This document shows positions 8,013 through 16,531 of a DNA stretch of 64,000 bases, piece after piece; position 1 is the stretch's first letter, and every line of letters starts with the position of its first letter. The notes beneath the pieces were generated by a model. That model was not told the DNA's origin, did no database searches, and was given only the letters and a program-made list of their open reading frames with translations. The translations under genes and the position numbers were made by a program. The stretch comes from CAIYPG01 sp903864555 (GTDB lineage Bacteria; Pseudomonadota; Gammaproteobacteria; Burkholderiales; SG8-39). The DNA lies in assembly GCA_947474715.1 (NCBI GenBank), contig CANJJT010000012.1, forward strand, positions 1 through 64,000, read 5' to 3'.

Positions 8013-9476
8013 ATGAAGACCCCAATCGATTTTCGCTACCCGAAGTCCTTCTTCAAGCTGCTGCTGATTGCCTTTGCCGCAGTGGCGCTGCCGCTCATCC
8101 TCGCCTTCATCAATGCCGCAGTCTATGTCGAGCGCCTCGCCGAACAGAGCCAGACCGTGGTGGTGCAGGCCGCGCAGTCGGCTCGCGGCAGCCGGCTCCT
8201 TTCCGAGCAGGTGACAGGCCTGGAGCGCGTGGTCCGGCAATACCTCATCCTGGGGGATGCCGCGCTGGTGGATGACTATGAACGATTGAGGCGGCACTTC
8301 AAGGGCACCACCAGCGAATTGTCAATGCTGCCACTGGACGAATCGCAGCTGAACGAGCTCAACCGCACCATCGAGAAGGAGCAGGCGCTGTTCTCGCAGT
8401 TTCGCATCCAGGTGGCCCAGGGCCAGGGCGGTGGCGGCGCGCGCCAGCGCGAGGCGCTCATCCAGGGTTATCTGCATTTGTCGGACCTGGCGCGCGGCAT
8501 GCTCGACATCAGCAATGAACTGATTGACCGTGAAGTCGAGCAGTTGCGTACCACGGCTGGCCGCGCCCAGCGCATCCTGTGGTGGCAACTGTTTGCCACA
8601 GTGCCGCTGGGCCTGTTGCTGGCAGTGGCGGTCACCGTGCTGATCGCGCGGCCCATCCGGCAGCTGGATGCCGCCATACGTGCGCTGGGTGACGGCATGC
8701 TCGATCGCGGCATCCGCGTGAGCGGTCCGGCAGATCTGGTCTACCTGGGGGAAAGGCTGGATTGGCTGCGCCAGCGGCTGCTCGAACTGGAGGGGCAGAA
8801 GCAACGCTTCCTGCGGCATGTCTCGCATGAGCTGAAGACCCCGCTCACCTCCCTGCGCGAGGGCTCGGAATTGCTGGCTGACGGGACGGCCGGCGTGCTG
8901 TCGCCCGGCCAGCGCGAGGTGGTGGCGATCCTGCAGAGACAGAGTGCCGAGTTGCAGCGCATGATCGAAGCGCTGCTCAATTACCAGCGTGTGCAGGAGG
9001 GCTTGTCTCGGCTGGCGCTGGCGCCAGTGGAAATGGATCAGGTAGTGGCCGCCGCTGCGGAGAATCATCGTCTCGCCGCCGCCGCACGCAATGTCAGATT
9101 CGCGCACAGCCTTGAGCCACTCAGCCTGCGTGCTGACCTGGAGAAACTGAAGGTCATCATCGATAATCTGCTGTCCAATGCGGTCAAATATTCTCCCGAC
9201 GGCGGTGTTGTCAGTCTCGCGCTCTCCCGTGAGGGGCAGCAAGCCGTACTGGAGGTGGGCGACATGGGCCCGGGCATTCCGGAGGAAGACAGGCTGCGGG
9301 TGTTCGACTGGTTTTTCAGTGGCGAAAAGCCGCACCACGGGCGGGTCCAGGGCAGCGGCCTCGGATTGGCCATTGTGCGCGACCTGGTGCACGCCCATGG
9401 CGGCACCGTTGAAATCATCCAGTCCGAGGGGATCGGCGCGCGATTCCAGGTGCGACTGCCGCTTGCGGTAAGCTGA
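8013..9476 (+). CDS. glrK: sensor histidine kinase, GlrK/QseE type
   Basis: 487 residues. Membrane helices at about 15-35 and 189-212 bracket a ~150-residue periplasmic sensor; then HAMP (ARPIRQLDAAIRALGDG), HisKA with the phospho-acceptor in FLRHVSHELKTPLTSLREG (His272), and an HATPase domain with N box (DNLLSNAVKYSP), G1 (GDMGPGIPEED) and G2 (GSGLGLAIVRDLV). The following genes are a lipoprotein and a sigma-54 activator with GSFTGA, the same three-gene order as glrK-qseG-glrR of enterobacteria, where the system answers envelope stress and adrenergic or phosphate cues. It should autophosphorylate and pass phosphate to the regulator at 10146. Confidence 0.88.
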   Translation: MKTPIDFRYPKSFFKLLLIAFAAVALPLILAFINAAVYVERLAEQSQTVVVQAAQSARGSRLLSEQVTGLERVVRQYLILGDAALVDDYERLRRHFKGTTSELSMLPLDESQLNELNRTIEKEQALFSQFRIQVAQGQGGGGARQREALIQGYLHLSDLARGMLDISNELIDREVEQLRTTAGRAQRILWWQLFATVPLGLLLAVAVTVLIARPIRQLDAAIRALGDGMLDRGIRVSGPADLVYLGERLDWLRQRLLELEGQKQRFLRHVSHELKTPLTSLREGSELLADGTAGVLSPGQREVVAILQRQSAELQRMIEALLNYQRVQEGLSRLALAPVEMDQVVAAAAENHRLAAAARNVRFAHSLEPLSLRADLEKLKVIIDNLLSNAVKYSPDGGVVSLALSREGQQAVLEVGDMGPGIPEEDRLRVFDWFFSGEKPHHGRVQGSGLGLAIVRDLVHAHGGTVEIIQSEGIGARFQVRLPLAVS

Positions 9477-9483
9477 ACGGCTC

Positions 9484-10145
9484 ATGACTCGATCCATACT
9501 GACTGCTGTGGCGGTGCTGCTGGGGAGCTTGCTCTCTGGCTGCGCGGTATCGCCTCCCGATTCCCCTGCGAGATCTCCCGCCCCGCCGGCCCGCCAGACC
9601 CAGACCCAGCCCCAGCCCCAGACCCTGCCCGAGGCAAAGACCCAGATACAGGCGCCGTTGCCAGCGGTCGTGCGTGGCGCCCAGGTGCCGGCTTCCCCGC
9701 CGCGCGTCGAGGTACCGGTCCAGCGGGTGGCCCCAGCGCGGGTGGAGACGCGAACGAATGAAAGCGAACAAGTGAGCAATCTCATCAGCTATGTGCAGAC
9801 CGTCACGACCCAGGCGGCCGAAGAGCAGCGCCGCGAGGCGTTCGCCCTGAACCAGGGGCTGGCGCGGGACAACGGCTTTGTCGCCCGCCTGCGGCTGGCG
9901 TTGCTGTTGAGCATGCCTGGCACGGCCGTCAGCGACGATGCGCGTGCACTGGGAATGCTGGAGCCGCTTGCTGCGGGAGGCCCTCTCACCCATGCCGGGG
10001 CACTGCGGCGTTTCGCCACTTTGGTCCATGCGCAGGTCGCCGAGCGTGTTCGTGACCAGCGGCGCGCTACGCAGTTGCGCGAGCAGCTTGATGCGCTGAA
10101 GGCCATGGAACGCACGCTGCTCGAGCGCGGACAAGGGCGCCAGCG

Positions 10146-10149
<4 letters not shown>
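9484..10149 (+). CDS. QseG-like lipoprotein of the GlrK/GlrR system
   Basis: 221 residues with a lipoprotein signal peptide (AVLLGSLLSGC, lipobox LSGC, acylated Cys20). A Pro/Gln-rich linker (~25-65) leads to a helical domain with a predicted coiled coil at the end (RDQRRATQLREQLDALKAME). It stands between the kinase (7 bases upstream) and the response regulator (4-base overlap at 10146), the position of QseG/YfhG in enterobacteria, which links the kinase to the outer membrane. Sequence likeness to QseG is low by eye; the assignment rests on position, lipobox and helical end. Confidence 0.72.
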
Positions 10150-11480
<1,331 letters not shown>

Positions 11481-11510
11481 GAGCCTGGACCTCGCGCCTG
11501 CCTTCCGCGC

Positions 11511-11528
11511 TGTAGGGGGGCGGCGACA
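11511..11528. promoter_or_regulatory. second, imperfect GlrR-type site
   Basis: TGTA-N10-GACA, one base from the TGTC-N10-GACA consensus. It lies 65 bases upstream of the perfect copy, centre to centre, and about 180 bases before the sigma-54 promoter, a normal enhancer distance. Confidence 0.45.
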
Positions 11529-11575
11529 GCGCAAGTCCTTATGCATCAGGGGCTTGCCCGTATGCGCTGGAACAC

Positions 11576-11593
11576 TGTCGTCACCCGATGACA
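11576..11593. promoter_or_regulatory. GlrR-type operator TGTC-N10-GACA
   Basis: TGTC at 11576-11579, ten bases, then GACA at 11590-11593. This matches exactly the palindrome reported for GlrR upstream of the enterobacterial glmY promoter. It stands about 100 bases before the sigma-54 promoter at 11692 and about 100 bases after the glrR stop codon. Confidence 0.7.
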
Positions 11594-11691
11594 GGTTGGC
11601 GCCATGGCGGCCTGCGTGAATAAGTCACACGCTTCCGGCAAGTGTTTGTAGGCGTTCCACTTTCTTTCTCCGGAAGCGCGCTGCCTGGTGC

Positions 11692-11707
11692 TGGCACAGC
11701 CATTGCA
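11692..11707 (+). promoter_or_regulatory. sigma-54 promoter (-24/-12)
   Basis: TGGCACAGCCATTGCA fits the consensus TGGCAC-N5-TTGCA with the GG and GC pairs at correct spacing. A start about 12 bases downstream (~11719) would give a 40-base leader before the ATG at 11761. Confidence 0.85.
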
Positions 11708-11760
11708 ATGGTGTAGCCGGGCCGTGTAGCAGGGGCGGTCATCGACATCAGGAGCACGGC

Positions 11761-12075
11761 ATGACTGCCAGTACGCACACTCGCATGAGTTCGCTTGCCG
11801 CTGGCGCTGCGGTATCGGTGATTGTTTTCAGCATGGTCGGCGTGGCGGCCATGACCGGCCTGCTGCCTGCAGCGAATTCGCAGAAGGTGGAGCCACTTGC
11901 TCAGGCCAGTCCGGTTACGCCCCCCGTTGCCGTACCACCTGCTGCGCGCAAGGCACCGCAATCTGCGGAACGTTTGGCACTGGCTGCCAGTCCAAGCAAT
12001 GAAACGCGCATGAAGGGTGATGCGCAGTACGCGCTGGGCTGGCGCGATGGCAACGACATCTGCAAGCGCCGCTGA
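11761..12075 (+). CDS. small membrane-anchored protein under sigma-54 control
   Basis: 104 residues starting at ATG 11761 behind CAGGAGCACGGC. One N-terminal membrane helix (about residues 12-35: AAGAAVSVIVFSMVGVAAMT), then a Pro/Ala-rich linker and a short C-terminal motif (MKGDAQYALGWRDGNDICKRR) with a single Cys. No family recognised. The gene lies alone between glrR and the convergent thyA. It has a consensus sigma-54 promoter and GlrR-type sites, so it is probably an output of the neighbouring two-component system. Because GlrR controls a small RNA (GlmY) in enterobacteria, the transcript itself might also be regulatory, but I see no GlmY-like structure. Confidence 0.7.
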   Translation: MTASTHTRMSSLAAGAAVSVIVFSMVGVAAMTGLLPAANSQKVEPLAQASPVTPPVAVPPAARKAPQSAERLALAASPSNETRMKGDAQYALGWRDGNDICKRR

Positions 12076-12099
12076 GCGCGGTTCGCGCGCTCCTGACCG

Positions 12100-12909
12100 T
12101 CAGACGGCGATAGGCGCCTTGATGAGGGGATGTGGATCGTAAGCTTCCAGTGTGAAATCCTCGAACCGGAAAGCCGACAATTCCCGGACCTCGGGATTGA
12201 GCCGCATGCGCGGGAAGGACCGTGGCTCGCGCGCCAGTTGCTCGCGCGCCTGATCCAGGTGATTCAGGTAGAGGTGCGCGTCCCCCAGTGTGTGGATGAA
12301 CTCTCCGGGCTTTAGACCGCTGACCTGCGCAATCATCAGCGTGAGCAGGGCGTAGGAGGCAATGTTGAAGGGCACCCCGAGAAAGATGTCGGCGCTGCGC
12401 TGGTACATCTGGCAGGAGAGTCGGCCGTCTGCGACGTAGAACTGGAAGAAGGCGTGGCAGGGTGGCAGCTTCATCTTGTCCACGTCGGCTGGATTCCAGG
12501 CCGTGACGATGTGGCGACGTGAATTGGGATTGCGCCGGATCGATTGCATCACCTGTTCGATCTGGTCGATGCTGCGCCCGTCAGGCGTTTGCCAGTTGCG
12601 CCACTGATAACCGTAGACGGGCCCGAGTTCTCCGTTCTCATCCGCCCACTCGTTCCAGATGGAGACGCCGTTCTCCTGCAGCCACTTCACGTTGGTGCTG
12701 CCCTTGAGGAACCACAGCAACTCGAGCACGATGGACTTGAGGTGCAGTTTCTTGGTGGTGAGCAGCGGGAATTCGTCGGCCAGGGGAAAGCGCATCTGTC
12801 CGCCGAATACGGACAGGGTGCCAGTGCCGGTGCGGTCTTCACGGCGCACCCCATGCTCGAGCACATGGCGCATCAGGTCCAGGTATTGGTGTTCGGGAGT
12901 GCGTGCCAC
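12100..12909 (-). CDS. thyA: thymidylate synthase
   Basis: 269 residues from a GTG at 12909 preceded by AGAGGAACCAAC. The open frame continues upstream to 13104, but that part overlaps the sulfurtransferase gene and is not thyA-like. Family motifs are complete: RTGTGTLSVFGGQMRF, the catalytic Cys in LPPCHAFFQFYV, LSCQMYQRSADIFLGVPFNI, and a C-terminal Ala-Val (PIAV). It converts dUMP to dTMP with methylene-tetrahydrofolate and yields dihydrofolate for FolA, encoded 4.3 kb away. The stop converges on the small sigma-54-controlled gene with 24 bases between. Confidence 0.97.
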   Translation of the reverse strand: MARTPEHQYLDLMRHVLEHGVRREDRTGTGTLSVFGGQMRFPLADEFPLLTTKKLHLKSIVLELLWFLKGSTNVKWLQENGVSIWNEWADENGELGPVYGYQWRNWQTPDGRSIDQIEQVMQSIRRNPNSRRHIVTAWNPADVDKMKLPPCHAFFQFYVADGRLSCQMYQRSADIFLGVPFNIASYALLTLMIAQVSGLKPGEFIHTLGDAHLYLNHLDQAREQLAREPRSFPRMRLNPEVRELSAFRFEDFTLEAYDPHPLIKAPIAV

Positions 12910-12946
12910 GTTGGTTCCTCTGCTGCAGAAGGGCAATGATAGCGTG

Positions 12947-13840
12947 TCAGGCACCTGGAACCGCGCCCGGCGCCGGGCCGGTGGCCACAGGGCGCTGCGG
13001 GTCGGCGCACCACTCGCTCCATGAGCCTGGAAACAGGCGTGATCCGGGCAGGCCGGCGACTTCCATGGCCAGCAGGTTGTGGCAGGCGGACACCCCAGAG
13101 CCACACTGGTGGATCACGGTCACGGGATCACGCCCCTCCAGGAACCGATCCCACTCGGCGCGCAGGTCGAGCGCATTCTTGAATCGCCCATCAGTGGCGA
13201 GATTGTGGCGGAAGGCCCGGTTGAGGGCGCCGGGTATGTGGCCGGCCACCGGGTCCATGGTTTCGTTCTCGCCGCGATAGCGGTCTTCTCCGCGCGCGTC
13301 GATGATGCAGGTCTGCGCATCGCCAAGTCGGGCCAGCACATGGGCCGCGCCTACAGACACGAATTGCGGGCTGGCAGTGAAACTGCCCTGCGACAGGGCA
13401 GGTATGGCGTTCGATACCGGATGTTGCCCGGCCAGCCACGACTTCCATCCGCCATCGAGCACGGCCACCGCTTCATGGCTCAGCCAGCGCAGCATCCACC
13501 ACAGCCTGGAGGCGTACATGCCGCCGGCATCGTCGTAGGCGATGACCTGGCTGCGCGCATGCACGCCCAGGCGCCTCAGTGTTTTCTCGAAGACGTCAAT
13601 GGCCGGCAGCGGGTGCCGGCCATTGTGCCCGGTGAGGGGGGCAGCGAGGTCGCGATCCAGATGCGCGAAGCGTGCGCCAGGGATATGCCCGGCACGCCAG
13701 GCTTCCTCGCCCGCCGCCGGGCGGGCGAGGTCATGGCGGCAATCGACGATGACCCAGTCCGGATCGTCCAGGCGGGCCGCCAGCTCGTCACAGCCGACTA
13801 GTGTCCCGAATCGTAAGTTCGTTGAATTCTGATTTGGCAT
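12947..13840 (-). CDS. sseA: 3-mercaptopyruvate (thiosulfate) sulfurtransferase with rebuilt N-terminus
   Basis: 297 residues from ATG 13840, two rhodanese domains. The second holds the active-site loop CGSGVSA, of the mercaptopyruvate type CGSGVTA. The first domain has the family opening LVGCDELAARLDDPDWVIVDCR. It moves sulfur from 3-mercaptopyruvate or thiosulfate to thiols or cyanide in the cytoplasm. The first ~13 codons (MPNQNSTNLRFGT) lie inside an inverted-repeat element inserted at 13798-13992, which replaced the native start. A TTG at 13888 is an alternative. No clear ribosome site precedes ATG 13840, so expression may be weak. Directly downstream of it on the same strand is thyA. 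Confidence 0.87.
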   Translation of the reverse strand: MPNQNSTNLRFGTLVGCDELAARLDDPDWVIVDCRHDLARPAAGEEAWRAGHIPGARFAHLDRDLAAPLTGHNGRHPLPAIDVFEKTLRRLGVHARSQVIAYDDAGGMYASRLWWMLRWLSHEAVAVLDGGWKSWLAGQHPVSNAIPALSQGSFTASPQFVSVGAAHVLARLGDAQTCIIDARGEDRYRGENETMDPVAGHIPGALNRAFRHNLATDGRFKNALDLRAEWDRFLEGRDPVTVIHQCGSGVSACHNLLAMEVAGLPGSRLFPGSWSEWCADPQRPVATGPAPGAVPGA

Positions 13841-13992
13841 GAAAAAGTCGACATCCGTCGGAAAAGTGCCGAAATCGGTGCCAGACAAGGCGCAAAGCGG
13901 AGCAAGCCTGGCTGGCTTGCGAGCATGTGCAACGCTATATGGCGCCGATTCTCGGCGCTTTGATTCGGCGAATTTGCGAATCGGGACACTAG
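13798..13992. mobile_element. MITE-like inverted-repeat element (IS remnant) with CTAG target duplication
   Basis: The ends are inverted repeats: CTAGTGTCCCGAATCG (13798-13813) on the left and, read on the other strand, CTAGTGTCCCGATTCG (13977-13992). The likeness continues some ten bases inward with a few mismatches. CTAG at both edges fits a 4-bp target duplication as made by IS5-type elements. The ~187-bp inside encodes no transposase but contains a hairpin (GCGCCGA / TCGGCGC, near 13945). It sits at the first codons of the sulfurtransferase gene and supplies that gene's present start codon. Parent element not identified. Confidence 0.78.
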
Positions 13993-14029
13993 GGTCGTGT
14001 GGGTCATGGCAACGTCTGGTCGTTCCGAT

Positions 14030-15133
14030 TCACAGGTGCGGCACCAGAATGCGGCGCAGGTACTCATGGAAGTGCATCATGCCGTCCTCCATGGGAGATT
14101 GGTAGGGTCCGACCTCGTTTTCGCCGCGCGCCATGAGGGCGCGCCGGCCACGATCCATGCGCTGGGCGATGATGTCGTCCTCGGCCGCAGTCTCCAGGTA
14201 GGCAGCCCGTTCCGCCTCGACGAATTCACGCTCGAACAGCGCGATCTCCTCGGGGTAGTAGAACTCCACCACATTGGTGGTGAGCTGCGGCCCCCGCGGG
14301 ATCAGGGTGGACACCACCAGCACGTGCGGATACCACTCCAGCATCACGTTCGGGTAGTACAGCATCCAGATGGCTCCGTACTTCGGATCCTCGCCGTTGC
14401 GGAAATTGCGCACCGCATCGTGCCATTTCTGGTACACCGGCGTGCCCGCCTTGTTCAGACTGTTGCGCACGCCCACCACCTGCACCGAGTAGGCCTCGGC
14501 CATCTCCCAGGTCAGGTTGTCACAGCTGACGAAGTTGCCCAGGCCCGGATGGAAGGGCACCACGTGGTAATCCTCCAGGTACACCTCGATGAAGGTTTTC
14601 CAGTTTTGCTGGTAATCCGTGATCTGGACGTGGTCCAGCAGGTAATCGGAAAAATCGAACTCGCGGGTCAGCGAAAAGGCTGCAAGATCCTTGGCAATGT
14701 CCCGCTTGCCGGAAAACAGCAATCCCTGCCAGTTCTGCAGTGGCGATTTGCCCAGGTTCAGGCAGGGGTTGTCCGGGAAGTGGGGCGCACCCATGAGTTC
14801 GCCGTCCATGCCGTAGGTCCACCGGTGCAGCGGACAGAGGATGTTGCGGGCATTGCCACGGCCTTCCAACATGATGGCCTGGCGGTGGCGGCAGACGTTG
14901 GACAGCAGTTCCACGCCGCGCTCGTTGCGCACCAGCACCTTGCCATGGTCCATCCAGGCCAGGGTGTGGTAATCGCCCACCTGCGGCACCATCAGCTCAT
15001 GGCCGACATATTGCGGCCCATCATCGAAGATGAGGGTCTTCTCCAGTTCGTAAAGCTTCTGGTCGAAATACCAGGAAACCGGCAACTGAGTTGCATTGGC
15101 TTGCAAAAGGCGCGAACTGGACAGATCGGACAT
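14030..15133 (-). CDS. Rieske-type ring-hydroxylating oxygenase, alpha subunit
   Basis: 367 residues. The Rieske [2Fe-2S] ligands are Cys81-x-His83 and Cys100-x2-His103 (CRH...CPLH). The C-terminal catalytic domain carries the mononuclear iron pattern NWKTFIEVYLEDYHVVPFH. This is the size and order of aromatic ring-hydroxylating or choline-monooxygenase-like oxygenases that use electrons from a separate reductase, none of which is in the window. The gene stands divergent from xseB-ispA-dxs, an order I recall from Burkholderiales genomes, so it belongs to the core neighbourhood rather than to the catabolic island. Substrate unknown. Confidence 0.9.
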   Translation of the reverse strand: MSDLSSSRLLQANATQLPVSWYFDQKLYELEKTLIFDDGPQYVGHELMVPQVGDYHTLAWMDHGKVLVRNERGVELLSNVCRHRQAIMLEGRGNARNILCPLHRWTYGMDGELMGAPHFPDNPCLNLGKSPLQNWQGLLFSGKRDIAKDLAAFSLTREFDFSDYLLDHVQITDYQQNWKTFIEVYLEDYHVVPFHPGLGNFVSCDNLTWEMAEAYSVQVVGVRNSLNKAGTPVYQKWHDAVRNFRNGEDPKYGAIWMLYYPNVMLEWYPHVLVVSTLIPRGPQLTTNVVEFYYPEEIALFEREFVEAERAAYLETAAEDDIIAQRMDRGRRALMARGENEVGPYQSPMEDGMMHFHEYLRRILVPHL

Positions 15134-15282
15134 GATGCTTCGGGTCCTCCTTCTCTCCGCAGACGGTAAAATAAAAGGGACCGTGATTCTACCCTTCCGG
15201 AGAGTGCTGGGGCGACTTTTCGTTTGACGCTGGCTGCCCCAATAAGTTATTGTTGCTGCTTGTTTTTTTCATTCAGGCGCCG

Positions 15283-15540
15283 ATGTCGAAGTCCCCCAAA
15301 GCTGTAACCGAAGCGGCCATTCCTGCCAGTTATGAAGATGCCATGGCAGAGCTGGAGCGTATCGTCGCCGACATGGAGTCTTCGGAGTTGTCTCTGGAGG
15401 CTTCGCTGGCTGGCCACAAGCGGGGCCTGGAGCTGGCGCGACATTGCCAGGATCTGCTCACCAGGGCCCAGCAGCAGGTGACGATGCTGGAGGAGAGCCT
15501 GCCCAGGCCTCCCTCCGATGCCGCCGGCAGTGGCGCATGA
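15283..15540 (+). CDS. xseB: exodeoxyribonuclease VII small subunit
   Basis: 85 residues from ATG 15283 (MSKSPKAVTEA). The XseB core is clear: SYEDAMAELERIVADMESSELSLEASLAGHKRGLELARHC, a two-helix protein that binds the large subunit XseA in single-strand DNA exonuclease VII. It heads the operon xseB-ispA-dxs, a conserved order in proteobacteria. An in-frame start exists at 15250 but would add a hydrophobic stretch foreign to the family. XseA is not encoded in the window. Confidence 0.92.
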   Translation: MSKSPKAVTEAAIPASYEDAMAELERIVADMESSELSLEASLAGHKRGLELARHCQDLLTRAQQQVTMLEESLPRPPSDAAGSGA

Positions 15541-15592
15541 GCCACCCCGATCCTGCGCGCAGACCACGGAACCTGACCGCCAACGAGGACGC

Positions 15593-16489
15593 ATGACCAG
15601 CCTGGCCCTGTGGATGGAAGGCGTGCAGACGCGCGTCGAATCAGCATTGGACCGGCTGCTGCCGGCCGCAAGCATCGCACCGGCCCGCCTGCATGAGGCG
15701 ATGCGCTATGCCGCCATGGGTGGCGGCAAGCGGGTGCGCCCGCTGCTGGCCTTTGCCGCTGCGGAGATCTGTGGCGCCGACCCGGCTCGTGTCGAGGTGG
15801 CCGCCTGTGCGGTCGAAAGCATCCACGCCTATTCGCTGGTCCACGACGATCTCCCCTGCATGGACGATGACGTGCTGCGGCGCGGCCGTCCCACGGTCCA
15901 CGTCGAATTTGACGAAGCCACCGCGCTGCTGGTTGGCGATGCGCTGCAGACTTTTGCTTTCCAGCTGCTGGCGGACCATGCGCCGGCCGATGACCCCGGC
16001 GACCAGCTGGCCATGGTGGGCATCCTGGCCCGCGCCAGCGGCAGCCGCGGCATGGCGGGCGGGCAGGCCATCGACCTGGATGCGGTGGGCAAGAGCCTGA
16101 ACCAGGCCGAACTCGAATTCATGCATGCCCACAAGACCGGCGCCATCATCCGGGCTGCGGTGGCGCTGGGGGCACGGTGCGCCGGTGGATCCCGGCTGTC
16201 TGCGGATGAACTGGACGCGCTGGATGCCTATGCCAAGCACATCGGCCTGGCTTTTCAGGTCGTCGATGACGTGCTCGATTGCGTGACACCGACGGCGACA
16301 CTGGGCAAGACGGCCGGCAAGGATGCGGCCAACAACAAGCCGACCTATGTCAGCCTGATGGGACTGGAGCAGGCCAGGGCATTCGCGGTCGAGCTGCGTG
16401 ACCGCGGCGTGGCCCGGCTGGAGCGTTTCGGCGATGCAGGCCGCCGGCTGCAGGAACTGGCCGATTTCGTCGTACGCCGCCAGTTTTGA
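15593..16489 (+). CDS. ispA: farnesyl diphosphate synthase (polyprenyl synthetase family)
   Basis: 298 residues from ATG 15593, behind ACGAGGACGC. First Asp-rich motif DDLPCMDDD and second DDVLD (in VVDDVLDCVTPT), with GGGKRVRPLL upstream, give the standard short-chain prenyl synthase. It adds isopentenyl diphosphate to DMAPP and GPP to form FPP in the cytoplasm. It is followed by dxs, the entry enzyme of the same isoprenoid pathway; ispH, the last step, lies at 59306. A frame extension to 15518 has no family likeness. Confidence 0.96.
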   Translation: MTSLALWMEGVQTRVESALDRLLPAASIAPARLHEAMRYAAMGGGKRVRPLLAFAAAEICGADPARVEVAACAVESIHAYSLVHDDLPCMDDDVLRRGRPTVHVEFDEATALLVGDALQTFAFQLLADHAPADDPGDQLAMVGILARASGSRGMAGGQAIDLDAVGKSLNQAELEFMHAHKTGAIIRAAVALGARCAGGSRLSADELDALDAYAKHIGLAFQVVDDVLDCVTPTATLGKTAGKDAANNKPTYVSLMGLEQARAFAVELRDRGVARLERFGDAGRRLQELADFVVRRQF

Positions 16490-16531
16490 TACAGTGCGTG
16501 ACATGGCTGACCTTCAAAGAGGAATAGGCAC

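Noticed and set aside
12910..13104. Longer thyA start at GTG 13104
   Set aside because: Those 65 codons overlap the sulfurtransferase gene and are not ThyA-like; the GTG at 12909 has a strong ribosome site.
13839..14105. 88-codon plus-strand frame across the inverted-repeat element
   Set aside because: It depends on the element and its flank only, has no transposase motif, and continues into non-coding sequence.
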